Assembly (NCBI GenBank): GCA_036346405.1
Contig: CM070550.1
Span: 14,790,115 to 14,854,114 of the forward strand
Length of the DNA stretch: 64,000 nucleotides
DNA from: Phyllostachys edulis
Lineage: Eukaryota; Streptophyta; Magnoliopsida; Poales; Poaceae
Direction of reading: 5' to 3'
The notes under the pieces are model-generated. The model did not search any database and was not told where the DNA came from. It saw nothing but the letters and a program-made list of their open reading frames with translations. Below, piece by piece: positions 31,524-42,800 of the stretch (the stretch's first letter is position 1; each line of letters starts with the position of its first letter). The position numbers and the translations under genes were made by a program.

Positions 31524-34500
31524 TGTAACATCCCGATTTTTTTGGTCTTCTTGAAAATTTCAAAATAAAAAGAACCATTTGGTTTTGATGAGAGTCCTAA
31601 AGCTTAACTTGAGATTTTGGAAGTAAGAGTGTTTAAAATGACTAAAGCAAACTTCAACTAAATCAAAAGTTTGGTTTGTTCTGGGCTCGTTGGACTTCTC
31701 TGGTGTTGCTTTCCCTTTCTCTGTTCGCTCCGTGTCCCTCTCGTTTGGACCTCTCCCTCTGTCCAGACTTCCCTCTCGTTTGGACCTCTCCCTCTGTCCG
31801 GACCTCCCTCTCGTTTGGACCTCTCCCTCTGTCCAGACCTCCCTCTTGTTTGGACCTTTCCCTCTCGTTTGGACCTCCATCTCGTTTGGACCTCTCCCTC
31901 TGTCTGGACCTCTCTCTTGTTTGGACCTCTCCCTCTGTGCGGACCTCCCTCTCGTTTGGACCTCTCCCTCTATACGGACCTCCCTCTCGTTTGGACCTCT
32001 CCCTCTGTTCGGACCTCCCTCTCGTTTGGACCTCTCCCTCTGTCCAGACCTCTCTCTCGTTTGGACCTCCCGGGTGGTCCTGAGAGACCCCTCCCTCTGT
32101 CCGGACCTCCCTCTCGTTTGGACCTCTCCCCTCTCCCTTTGTCCAGACCTCCCTCTCGTTTGGACCTCTCCCCTCTCCCTTTGTCCAGACCTCCCTCTCG
32201 TTTGGACCTCGCCCTCTGTCCAGACCTCCCTCTCATTTGGACCTCTCCCTCTGTCCAGACCTCCCTCTCGTTTGGACCTCCCTCTCTGCCCAAGACCTCC
32301 TGGGTGGTCTTGGAGACCTCCCGGGTGGTTCTGAGAGACCTCCCGAGTGGTCCTGGAGACCGGTCATGACTACCCCTTGGGTTACGACCACCCCTTGGGT
32401 CACGACCTCCCCTTGGTTGGACCACCTTTCCGGGTTTTGACTGGCCCCACCTGTCAACTCTGTTCACCTTCTTCTTCCTCCCGTTGCGTCACTGCTGACG
32501 CAAAGGTCCTTGAGCATTAAATGTTGTTGTGTTGCATTAAATGCTGTCTTTTCTGCAGTATATGTTTCCCCCTCTTGTCTCCTCTCATACCTACCCCCAT
32601 ATCCTCCTTCACCAACCTTTGACCTCGTGTGTACCTCCGAGTCTTTCAGTGACTCTCTCTGGCTTCCCTGGCTATAAAAGCCTGAGCAGCCCTCTTTCAC
32701 CACCTTTTTCCACACCCAGCTCTCTTGCCCTCGCCCAGCTCCTCCGTGCTTGGAGTTTCTCCTCCTCGTCGTCATAGAGTTCGCCGGAGCATCTACGCCA
32801 TCTTCAACCGTCGCCCGCCATCCTCTCCCTCCTCCTTCGGTCTCTCTTTCTCGGTCTTGGTGAGTTTCTCCGTGCCCTGTTCTCTTCCCTTGTCCCTACG
32901 ACTACGTTGCATAGTCGTATCCTTTTGTATCCTTCCTACGATCACGTTGGGTAGTCGTATCCTTCCTTGTACCTCCTCAGGACCTCCTCCTCAGGATCTC
33001 CTCAGGACCTCCCTTGCTGTTGGTTTTAGTTTGGTTTGCTTTGGAGTTCATTTGGATTTCTTATTTGTTCTTTATTTGATTTTGCTTCATTCTCATGTGT
33101 AGATTTCGACGACTCAGGAGAGCTCGAATACTTCGAAGAAGGCCCTCAAGCTTTCGAGCAAGGCAAGTTACACCCTTGATCATATTCGTCCTAGTATCTC
33201 AAACTATTTAATTTCTGTTTCAAATTATTATTGCATGCTTATTTGAATTCCAGTATGTTAAATCCATGTCTTAACTTTTATAGTTATTCCTGATTCCTTT
33301 GTATATCCAAACTTGATTATTGGTACGACCACCCCTTGTCACCTTATATAAAACCTAGTTGATACAGTAGTATGAACTAGAGCATTTTGAGAAATCGTGC
33401 TTAGTCAAGCTTAGACCCAAAGCTTTTGATTTGGGAGTTTTACTGCCAAAAGACCAATGCTATCTAAATGTTTTAACCATGACATTGGGTTGTCGTGAAA
33501 GTTTGCAAATGTTTTTGAAAAACAAAGCAAAAAAAAATTGGTTTAGACTTGGGCGAATCGGTTGTTTGGATGGGTGCATGTTCATGCACGGGATCGAGTT
33601 ATTTCTATGATCGAGGACCAGGGTTCTGTTGGAAGTCGCCCAAGTCAGTTAAGGACCGGTCTTCGAGCCGCATCTTGCTAGACCCATCGTGCAACCACAT
33701 GTTCTAAATGGGCAGGACCTGGCTAACTAATTTGCAACATTTTACCGTGGTCGTTCCATCTAGATGTGTGGGTGTCTTGACGACTTACTTTTATGCATTC
33801 CCACCTGGTGCAAGAGAGGGCCTGAACCCGGTGGATGGTTAGCCTAAAGGGGGTGAAACCTTAGCGAGGGGGGATCATGTGGAATGGCGCATTGTAAAGG
33901 CCATGTCACGTGCTCTAGACCACTTACCTACGGCAGTGAGTGGTGGTATCAGCGGATGCCAAACAAGCTAGAGAGGTTGTGTCATGTGGGTAAAGCTGTA
34001 CAACCTCTACAGAGTGTAACACTATTCGAATAGCCGTGTCCACGGTCATGGATATGCTGACAAAGCCACTCCAAGTTAGATTTTGGTTTTGTTTTCAAGA
34101 GACCTCTTCAAACTGGTTTTGGATGTCTATCCAAATGAGATTTCGGGCAGGGAGCCTTGTGATAGGAGGGTATCCTTCACCACTTGTTGATGAATGTTAT
34201 CCAACTATAAAACTGAGATTTAGAAAATAATTTTTAGTTACTGTATATCTGCTTTGGAACTTAGTACATGTATTTGGAAACAAACATGGCTTTACGCAAA
34301 TCAACTCTATAAGCCTTCCTTTGAGATATCCTTGTATGCACTTCATTCTGTTACTTGACGGGTGTGACTTGCGAGCACGGTGGTTGTGCTCACGCTTGCT
34401 TGCTTCATTTGAGCAGGAGAGGACATCTACGAGGAGCTCGAGGACCATGATGTCTAGGCTACGCCCTCCAGTTGATTGCTTGTGGTGAATCGAGTGGTCT

Positions 34501-34737
34501 ACTTGCTTGTATTTTCAGTTGTGTTTGTTTTGGTCGGCTTTTAAGCCATTCTTGTAATCAACTCTATTGTTAATAAAGTTGTGTTGATGGTTTTTACCAC
34601 ATTTGTTACTGTGTGAGCTAGCCGCTGATCCTTGGGACTAGCTCGGTCTGCACAGAGGACTTCGAGACCTCCCGGTTCAGGTCTCTAGGACCACCCGGTG
34701 GTCCTGGGAGACCTCTCGGGGAGGTTCGGTCCCTACA
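31524..34737 (+). mobile_element. LTR-B: complete solo LTR (3214 bp)
   Basis: It starts TGTAACATCCCG and ends GGTCCCTACA. The flanks are GGCAC (31519-31523) and AGCAC (34738-34742), a 5-bp duplication with one mismatch. It shares ordered blocks with LTR-A (6788-9979) and has a TATA box (GGCTATAAAAGCC near 32669), a TTAATAAAGTTGTG polyadenylation-type tail (near 34572) and no coding region. It carries a CT-rich minisatellite near its 5' end that LTR-A does not show. Confidence 0.8.
31738..32290. repeat. 35-bp CT-rich minisatellite inside LTR-B
   Basis: About 15 units of CCTCCCTCTCGTTTGGA + CCTCTCCCTCTGTCCAGA lie in tandem, with a few partial or variant units (for example CGGGTGGTCCTGAGAGAC inserts near 32070). 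Because 35 is not a multiple of three, all three plus-strand frames and the minus strand stay open, giving reading frames up to about 230 codons. None is a credible gene. Confidence 0.9.
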
Positions 34738-35060
34738 AGCACATCGAACACCACCGCGTCACTGGCGTCGTCCTCTTCGTCAGCCTCGGCGATGTGTTCG
34801 ACCTCCGCTTCTTCGACCAGCTCCGGAAGAGATTTGCTCGGGTGGGTATGAGGGGAACAGGGCTGGCCCGTGAACGAGGGGGTTAAAAGGGCACTTTCGC
34901 ATGCCTCGTAACGGGAAAACAGACAAAAATGATTAAAATAACGCAAAGAGGGCAAGTAACGAAGAAATAAACTAAAGTGTGGGCAAAAAATGTATTACAT
35001 CGGGAATAAGTGTATTTTTTGAATACCTAACTAACGTGAGGGCAAATAATGAAATCCCCC

Positions 35061-35179
35061 TTTTATCTTCCCTTTCTTACACTATTGTCGCTTGACGGTG
35101 AGTTGGATGTTAAGTTAGACGGGAAAAGACAAAAATGCCCTCCTTCCTCCTCTGCCTCTATTCTTTCCCTATCTCTAAT
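35061..35179. other. 119-bp spacer between the two MULEs
   Basis: The sequence TTGTCGCTTGACGGTGAGTT and neighbours resemble MULE subterminal sequence, so both MULEs may have inserted into the arm of an older MULE that starts near 29889. It includes the outer flank duplications of both elements. Confidence 0.4.
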
Positions 35180-36916
35180 GGGGGAATTCATTATTTGCCC
35201 TCAGCTTAGATCGGTTTTTAGAAAATACACTCCTTCCCAATGTAATGCATTTTTTGCCCTCCACTTAGTAAGTTTCTTCGTTATTTGCTCTCTTTGTATT
35301 ATTTTAATCATATGTGCCTGTTTTCCCGTTACTAGCCACGCGAAATGTCTGTTTTACCCTCCCGACTGTGCACATCCCAGCCCTATTCCACTCGCACCCG
35401 AAGTAGCTGGCACATAGCAAGATGTCGAAGAACAAAGACAAAAGAAACGAAGGTACAACACAGCATGGAATGATATTGTTATTTTTTCATTGAATTAAGA
35501 ATAGATTATACATGTTGTTTAGATGAACAGCTACTACGATGGATCAAGGATTCATATGAGTGGAACATTGGAAATGGGTAGTGGCATTAGCATCCCTTGA
35601 CCCTCTTCGTCTCTCCCATCCTCTTCGCTTCCAAACATCGTGGCAAAACTCCCGAAACGCATCAACAAGATTCGACAATATGATGCGTGTAAGCTTGTGC
35701 TGATCGTGATGGCAATGATGATGCAATGTGATTTCCAGGAAAATTGACAGATCGCATGCTCGTGTTCACTGGTGATCAAAATTGAGAGTACATGAGTTCA
35801 AATCCACACATATTCAAATCCAAGAACAATCCAAGAACACATGAGTTCAAATGTTCAATAGCCATATCCAAGAACACATGCCCAGTACTTGAGCCTCGCT
35901 TTCACCTCATCTGGACTGTCCCCTGGAACAACACATCCAAGAACACACGAGTTCAAATGTTCAATAGCCATCTCTAAGAATAGAGTGAACAGAGCAAATC
36001 ACCAATTAGTTCAGCTCTTGTTACAATCAAGAACTGGTTCTTCTACAAGAATGAGATGAATCAAGAACTGAATTTTGTATAGGATTGAGTAGATCTTGAG
36101 GGGAGAAACACAGGTTGAACACTCTGCTTACCAGGGCTCGAGATCTTCTAGTTGGCCATAGGTTTGCGACGGCGAGGCCGCACCACCACCGCGCCTCCTC
36201 TGTGACTCCTCCTTGGCGGCAATCGGTGGTTAGCCAGAACCTCTGCTCATGGAGTAGCAGAGCTCGAGCACGTGGAGGCGTCTTTGCAGAGCTCGGGATC
36301 TCGTGGTAGCCGAACTCAATCCCAGATCCACGCACCCTTGAGCTCCTCGGACCACTGGCCCCGACGCGCCTCTCATGGCCGCCTCTACTTCCTCGTCACC
36401 TCCCGTGCCGCCACGCCAAGCCCCCAGCCGCTCTGGTCCCAAGAACCTCCGCGTCGGCGCCATGAGCACCTCGAGTTCCTCATGCTCGCTCACGCTCCAC
36501 CTCCGACCTCTCCTCGGCGCCACACCTCCGCCTCGACCCCACCTCCCGCCTCAGGCTCTGCCTGCCAGGGCGCCACCCGTCTTGACTCAAGATGCGGCTC
36601 CCAAGGGCACAAGTGGCGAGTGATGGGGAGAGCTGGGAGGCACTCAGAGTCTGTGAGGGAGGAGGCAAGTGGAATGGGGAGGGAGGAGGAATGGAATGTA
36701 ATGGGGGAGGACAAGGAGATGCGCATGGTAACAGGAGGGTACAACAGATATTTCGTGTGGCGGGTAATAGGAAAACGGACACATATGATTAAAATAATGC
36801 AAAGAGGGTAAATAACGAAGAAACTGACTAAGTGGAGGACAAAAAATGCATTACATTGGGAAGGAGTGTATTGTCTGAAAACCGATCTAAGCTGAGGGCA
36901 AATAATGAATTCCCCC
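35180..36916. mobile_element. MULE 2 (1737 bp), TSD ATCTCTAAT
   Basis: TIRs of about 185 bp (35180-35363 and 36733-36916) begin GGGGGAATTCATTATTTGCC and are related to those of MULE 1. The 9-bp duplication ATCTCTAAT is perfect (35171-35179 and 36917-36925). No transposase is present. The interior has a GC-rich, gene-like block (about 36110-36620, open on both strands, Ser/Pro/Arg-rich) and an AT-rich part with a repeated AGTTCAAATGTTCAATAGCC unit (near 35843 and 35949). The gene-like block may be captured sequence, but the source gene was not recognised. Confidence 0.9.
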
Positions 36917-36925
36917 ATCTCTAAT

Positions 36926-37650
36926 CACTCTCATGTGTTCCCCACCGATAGCCTTTTCTTCTCCCTTAGCCGCCTTTCTCCCCCACCTCAGCCCTGCACC
37001 GCCCTTCTTCCTCGAGCCGTGTTAATGCCTCCGCTTGCTAGCCCACATCGCCGCTTCCCCTTGTTGGTAGGTCGTCTCTGGTGTGGGGGAAGAGGCTGAC
37101 AGATAGGCAAGGCGAGAGCTAGCAGAGCTTCTCCGAAGCGGCGACGTCCTCTCCCGATATTTATTTTGTTACAATACATTTTTATCGAGATTGCTAATAT
37201 ATAGGAATAAATGGCTAACGAGGTTAGTTGATGTGTGTATTTGACATTGCCCATTAAGAATTTTGTGAGGCTTGAACTACTTTTACAACGGTGCTGTGAT
37301 TATTCATATATAGTTGGGGAGACGGCCCTCACCTACTACTAAATAAAATATCAACCCTTTTGTCCCAGCCCAGTACCCCACACACTCTCTCTTCCTCCCT
37401 ATTTCACATATGAGAAATACTAGCGCACGGTATATCGTTCGCTCAACCTGCAACGGGATAGGTCGGAGCCATCTGATCAACCCCGCGACATGCGCATCCT
37501 AAAGTCGACGCCGAATGCACTACACACCATGCTCGAATACTCTGACGTAAGCAGTTACGTGGACAAGAGAGAAGCGTGCGGCATTAGGCGTACAAATCGA
37601 TGAGACATCTTTTCTGTTACGCTCTGTTCTTTAGCACAAGTGCACAACTA
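36926..37650. other. Intergenic stretch, no gene identified
   Basis: Short GC-rich piece to about 37110, then AT-rich sequence. No domain, TIR or LTR end could be supported. Confidence 0.5.
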
Positions 37651-37651
37651 G

Positions 37652-37813
37652 CTAGTTAAGTTTGCCATGAGCTCTGACGATGTTGTCCACAACGGTGGTG
37701 CCATCGCCGCGGCGGCTTGGCGGTCGAGGCGCGCCGGGCGGCGTGGTGGCGTGGATCTGCAACTGCTCCAACTGCTCCATGCGGGGGAGCACCACCTTCA
37801 TCGTGCTCGCCAT
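37652..37813 (-). CDS. Small unrecognised ORF (53 aa), possible gene fragment
   Basis: The minus-strand ATG at 37813 opens a 53-codon frame (MASTMKVVLPRMEQLEQLQI...) with high GC at third positions, unlike the AT-rich flanks. It ends HGKLN-stop. No family was recognised. It abuts a tandem repeat array, so it may be a piece of a captured or truncated gene. Confidence 0.25.
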   Translation of the reverse strand: MASTMKVVLPRMEQLEQLQIHATTPPGAPRPPSRRGDGTTVVDNIVRAHGKLN

Positions 37814-37814
37814 G

Positions 37815-38400
37815 AGACTTGGGATGAAACTCCATGAGACTTGATGAAACACGATGATACTGCATGAGACTTGATAAAACACGATAAAACTCGATGAGAC
37901 TTGGGATGAAACAATGGTACTTTGGGATAAAACTTTATGAAACTTGATGAAACACGAAGAAACTGGATGAGACTTGAGATGAAACTTCATGAAATACTTC
38001 AAAAATTAGTATGAATCCGAGTGAAAATTGATGAAACATGGTGACACTCCATTAGACTTGGTGAAACTCCATGAGACTTGAGATGGAACTTTATGAAACA
38101 CTTCAAACATTAGCATGAATCTGAGTGAAATTGGATGAAACACGATGATACTCCATGAGACTTGATGAAACACGATGATACTCCATAAGACTTGTGATGA
38201 AACAATGATATGAAACAATGGTACTTTGGGATCAAACTATATGAAACTGGATGAAACATGATAATACTCTATGAGACTTGATAAAACACGATGAAACTTC
38301 ATGAAACACTTCAAACAGTAGCCTGAATCTGAGTGAAACTAGATGAAACACGATGATACTCCATAAGACTACATGGGACTAGATGGCTGGATGCTATACT
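37815..38400. repeat. GATGAAAC / CCATGAGACTTG tandem repeat field
   Basis: Short words GATGAAACACGATGATACTC and CCATGAGACTTGATGAAAC recur throughout. A longer unit beginning AAACACTTCAAACATTAGC followed by GAATCTGAGTGAAA recurs near 37990, 38095 and 38305, showing higher-order structure of about 105-210 bp. It is non-coding. Minus-strand reading frames that cross it (FHQVSWSF type) are repeat artefacts. Confidence 0.8.
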
Positions 38401-39150
38401 GTTGGGAAGTACTCCCAATGGTATAGCGTACCATAGTTGCTCTCTTTACATATACGATGGGGCCACTATTAGTTTTTGTGCTTGGTACTGGAGCAAATTT
38501 TGAAACCGGTGTCAGGAATCTTTTTCGTTAGTACGAACATCTGCAATGTGTGGTACTGATACCAAGCTTCCTGGTACTGGCAAAAAAAAGGCCACATTGC
38601 GTAACATCCGGGAAACATAGATGCATATATGTGGAAACAAGTAGTAAGAAAGATAGCCAAATCTACATTTAGTAAATTATTTACACTCCCTATTTTTTAT
38701 GGCTCTACATGATTTCGACCTGTTCACCTATCCGACTTAATTGTCCGAGTGCTGTGTTTTAACTCCTTTCTGTAACGGTTTGTCTACTTGACCCACACGT
38801 TTTTTATGATCGCCATTCCCAATTTCTGAAGCACGACGTGATCAAAGAGCATTGACATAAATACGCACTCATCCGAAGCTACGGTTCGGGATGTGCATAC
38901 AAATGAATTATAGCAGTTTAGCGAAGAAATGATGGCGCTTAACCATCACCTCAAGCCTACTCCAAGGCCTCCAATACTACCTCACGAGAGCAAAGCCAGT
39001 GGAGGGGAAAACTCGAATGCTCGCACGCCTTCCTTTCCATTCAAAAAACCAATGGATTCCCAAGTCACAACACCCACTTCATCCCACTCCCCAGACAGAG
39101 ACGCAAAGCGACAAGCCACTCCTCCCCAAGCCCCGATTTAAAAGAAAAGA
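38401..39150 (+). promoter_or_regulatory. Probable promoter region of the PHD/GNAT gene
   Basis: Unique AT-rich sequence lies between the repeat field and the GC-rich first exon. A weak TATA-like word GATTTAAAAG occurs near 39135. No other element was identified. Placement is inferred from the downstream gene. Confidence 0.35.
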
Positions 39151-39486
39151 GGATTAAAACCCAACCAACGCTGTAGCATATAGCACGACGAGCCTCCTCT
39201 ACTCCTTCCTTCGCCTCGGCCTCCCCTAAAATCCCAATTCGGCATTTCGAGCCCCGAATCCCCCCAATCCGGCGCCCGATCCGGCGCCTCCGCCGCGGAT
39301 TCGCGCCGTCGCTGGATCGAGGAGGGGGGAGCGGGCCAGACGGGCGAGGGGTGGACGTGGCGTGCAAACCGCTCTCTCTCCCACTCTCGCTCGGGTGGTG
39401 TGGTGGTGGTGGGGAGAGTGGAGGTCGGTGGCGCTCGCGGTGGCGGGGCCCTAGGGTTTTCGCGGCACGATCTGCTGATCCGGGAC

Positions 39487-39510
39487 ATGAGCTCGTGTCT
39501 CGCGCCGTAG
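39487..39510 (+). promoter_or_regulatory. Upstream ORF of seven codons in the 5' leader
   Basis: ATGAGCTCG...GCCGTAG lies in the presumed first leader exon, 26 nt before a GTGAGT donor at 39536. If the leader intron is used, this uORF precedes the main start and could reduce translation. Confidence 0.4.
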
Positions 39511-39862
39511 CGCTCCCTTTCTTCGCTGGGTTTTGGTGAGTAGCTCATCTCGGATTCTCTCTCTCTCTCGAAATTGTGAGTTTTTGTGGGTGATGTTTTA
39601 TTAGCTTCCTTGCTAGGGTTACTGGTGTGCGGGGTTTGCTTTAGAACTAGGGTTTTTGCTTCGAGGAGACGAGGGAGGGTAGGATCCCCCCCCTCCCATT
39701 TCATGTGTATTGCATTGCTCGAAATTTCTCTATAGAGTAGGGGAAGGTTCGAACTAGGGTTTAGGGTAGATCATGCTGTTTGGTTACCCTGACATTTTGC
39801 GAGAAATAGGTGGGAAGAGATGTCATTTTGATGAGGTTTTTGGTCTTGCACAGGGTCCTGGA

Positions 39863-42800
39863 ATGGGACACAACAGTTCGAAGCGGAGTCCAATAGCAGG
39901 GATGGGGGACGGCGTGATGAAGGATTTGGAGAAGGCTACCTCCTTGGAGGTAGACAAATCTTCCGCCGGCGGTGATGAGGATCTTGGCGGAGGGCTCACC
40001 CTGACGGGGAAGAAAAGGAAGGATGGAAGGAGTTCTGTGGATGAGAATGGGAACGTGGCAAAGAGGGTGTTGAGGTCGGACTCCATGAAGCAGCAAGTGG
40101 ATGCTGAGACAGCAGGGGGAGCTGATGTGGATGTTAGAAAGGGTGAAAGTCTGGAGAAGACACACTGTGAGGCTATTGCTGAGCCTTACACAAGTGAGGT
40201 GCTGACAATTGATGCTTGTAATGGTGAGGAAGATAGGGAAGTGGTTGATGTGAAAGTGAATGACGCTGCGGAAGAGGTGGCTAGGTGTTCTGAGAATAAT
40301 GTGGAAGGTTCTAATGTTGCTGTGATGGAAGCTGCTGAAGGGAATGGCTTACACGCTCAAGGAAACATTTTGGTATCCGATGATAAGAGAGAGAAGGCAG
40401 ATGTGAAGATTTACCCCGCAACTCATGAGGAGCCGAATGAGTCTGGAGATGGGACAAGCGGTGGGAGAGGTAACCCTACCAGTGGACCAGAATCTATTGA
40501 GCAGGAGGATACTGTGGTGTGTACTGAGGGAGTGGTACTCCTTAGCGGAGATCAGAAAGTTGGCAAGGATTGTCGCATTGATGATGTACATAAAGAAACT
40601 GAGATTTCTCTTGTTGAGAATGGAAGATGCACAGTAGATACCCACATCGTGCCAACTGATTGCGCTCAACAGGAGGGGATGGGCAGCCCTATGAATGAAA
40701 ACAAGGAGGTTTCAACTTCTGACATTGTCTTTATAAGGAGAAAGTCAATAACTAGAAAAACATGTGAGGCGAAGCAGGTGAATAGTGAAGATGAGGTTCG
40801 ATTTGAGAAGAGAGTTACAAGGTCAGCTACAGTTAGACAAAGAGAAGTTTCTGGAAGCACATGCAGAGGTAGTAATAACGAGGCTAACTTGGAAAGCAAA
40901 GAGAGGAAGGAAGATGTTATTCATCATTATACAAGGAAAGTGAGCGGTACTGTATCCTCAAAAGCTCATCACACTGAGCTGGCAGAATGTGGTACCAATA
41001 CAAAGAAGCAGACACTAAAAGGAAAGGTTTCTGCTCGAAGAAACTCAGGTGTCACTGGCAATGACGATCCTGCAAATATCACAAAGAACAAGGCATCAGA
41101 AACTGAGATAAAGATAAATGTGAAGTCACAACCACCCACGAGAAGTGGCAGCATTGCTAAGAAAACAACAGAAGTTGCAGTTTCTGCGGTGGATCAGAAT
41201 GTTTGTAGTTCAGCCATCACTGAAAGAAATGATACAGAGCTTACAGATTCTGAAGGAGTTAAATCCGAAAACAAGACCGCCGTGCAGAAATCAGTATTAT
41301 CAGTTGGTGCTAAGATTGTTGCCAGTAAGAAGAGGATATTGGAATCAGGTCTTGATAAAATTGGCGGAGGGTCACCAGTTATGATGCCATCCATGAAAAA
41401 GACGAGAAGTACATCTTCTGACACTGAGATAGAACAACCAAATAATTCTTCTGGAAAAAAGCTTACGGGGAAGAACCGTGGTTCAGATACCAAAGGTATT
41501 TTGATGAAACGACAGCATCGCAGTCAAGCAGCTGAGTTGAGCAGATCTGTCAACCGCTCTAATCAAAAGGCCTGTAATCTTTCACATAATGAATCTGATG
41601 ATGATGGAATTGACAGTGATACTTCCTACAGGAAAAGTTATAGAGGGCGTACACGAAGTGGTGCTCCTGTTGTCCTGATAAAACAAGAGGATTCTAGTGA
41701 ATCTGAGGAAGTCATTACCGTGAGAAAAGACCGGCAAAAAGGGAAAGATTCTGGGCAGAAACAAAGGGCTGGATCTAGATCAAAGCATTCTTCTGGTTCT
41801 TCAAAACCAACTTGTTTGGATAGATCTGTTTTGATTAAATCTGAGTCTAGATCCTTTCCTCGACAAGCAGAAAAGGGGAAAATGAAGGCGCCCAAAGGCA
41901 AGATAAAGGCAGACAAGGCTTCCAGTGCGAAATCTTCAAGCCCAAGTGAGCCAATAAGTACAGGAAGTCTTCGTGAAGAAAAGCAAAAAATAAGTGAACA
42001 TATAAAGGGCATACTTCTAAATGCTGGTTGGAAGATTGATTTGAGACCCAGGAATGGCAGAAATTATTTGGATTCTGTCTATATACCTCCTAGTGGTAAA
42101 GGATCTTACTGGTCAGTCACAAAAGCATATTCCATGTTCCTCGAAGATATGGAATCTGAGCAAAAGGGCAGAGCTAAAAGCCAGAGTTCATCAAAAAAAG
42201 CTGTGGGTAGCCCTGGAAAAAGGCATGCTTCTGAAGGTTGTTCTTTACCAGAGGAGATCCTTAGCAAATTAAAAAGAATTGTCGTTAACAAGCGAAGAAC
42301 CAAAGTTGAGCTTCAGAAATTGAGAAAGAAGAAACATGGTTTGCTGAAAAAGTTAAAAAATTCTAAGGGCAAGCGAAAAGATAAGAAGAATAAGATTGCA
42401 AATTCAAGAAAGCTGCATTTAGGCAGTGAAAGAAAAAAGCGAGGTGGCTGTGCTCTACTTGCTCGTGAATCAAACCAGGAGGCTGGAAGCAGCACTGATG
42501 GTTTTGTTCCATATGAATGGAAACGTACGGTTTTCTCCTGGTTGATCGATCTGGATATTCTATCTGTTAACGCCAGACTAAAATGTATGGATGAAAGCCG
42601 CTCAAAAGTTTTACTAGAGGGTGTAGTCACTAGGGATGGAATCAACTGCAACTGCTGTAGCAAGATCTTTGCAGTACTCGAATTTGTGGCTCATGCTGGT
42701 GGTCAAGTGAGCAAACCATACAGAAATGTACTTGTAGATGGGCTGGACATTGACCTTTTGCATTGTCTCATTAATGCATGGGATAAACAGTCTGATTCTG

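Larger units (their letters stand above)
31170..34840 (+). pseudogene. Gene fragment inside MULE 1, split by an LTR insertion
   Basis: Left of the LTR, a plus-strand frame from 31344 reads LLWEVVEAAPEVSTMVRLL, then GLMYRHLMYKDNFTAAEA and GKEHHHQRNTALGH. Right of the LTR (34738-34840) it could continue as HIEHHRVTGVVLFVSLGDVF then DLRFFDQLRKRF. A TAG at 31338 lies in frame upstream. The minus strand is also open (30962-31531). I do not recognise the protein, and which strand was coding is uncertain. The GC content and position between TIRs fit a captured host-gene piece. Confidence 0.4.
29978..35060. mobile_element. Pack-MULE-like element 1 with a nested solo LTR
   Basis: TIRs of about 205 bp (29978-30184 and about 34855-35060) are clearly reverse complements: GGAATTCATTATTTGCCCTC, CCGATGTAATACATTTTTTG, TTTCCCGTTA. 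The flanks are TTTTATCTA (29969-29977) and TTTTATCTT (35061-35069), a 9-bp duplication with one mismatch, as expected for Mutator-like elements. There is no transposase. The interior holds gene-like sequence and a 3.2-kb solo LTR (31524-34737). Without the LTR the element is about 1.87 kb. Confidence 0.85.

Noticed and set aside
31671..32369. Long open frames (up to 232 codons) on both strands
   Set aside because: They are produced by a 35-bp CT-rich tandem repeat inside an LTR; the product is a repeat of PSRLDLSLCPDLP-type words with no domain.
37652..38218. Minus-strand frames rich in FHQVSWSF across the repeat field
   Set aside because: They follow the GATGAAAC/CCATGAGAC tandem repeat; only the GC-rich 53-codon start (37652-37813) has non-repeat composition.
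36926..39000. Right end of a third MULE whose left arm might start at 29889
   Set aside because: No reverse complement of TTATTTGCCATACAAAG was found in this stretch.
39773..39862. ATG at 39773 as the start of the PHD/GNAT protein
   Set aside because: It is in frame, but the strong acceptor at 39853 and donor at 39536 make this segment a likely leader intron; kept as an alternative, not as the main call.
40349..42012. Several minus-strand frames of 60-124 codons opposite exon 1 of the PHD/GNAT gene
   Set aside because: They are shadows of the long plus-strand coding exon and have no recognised domain.
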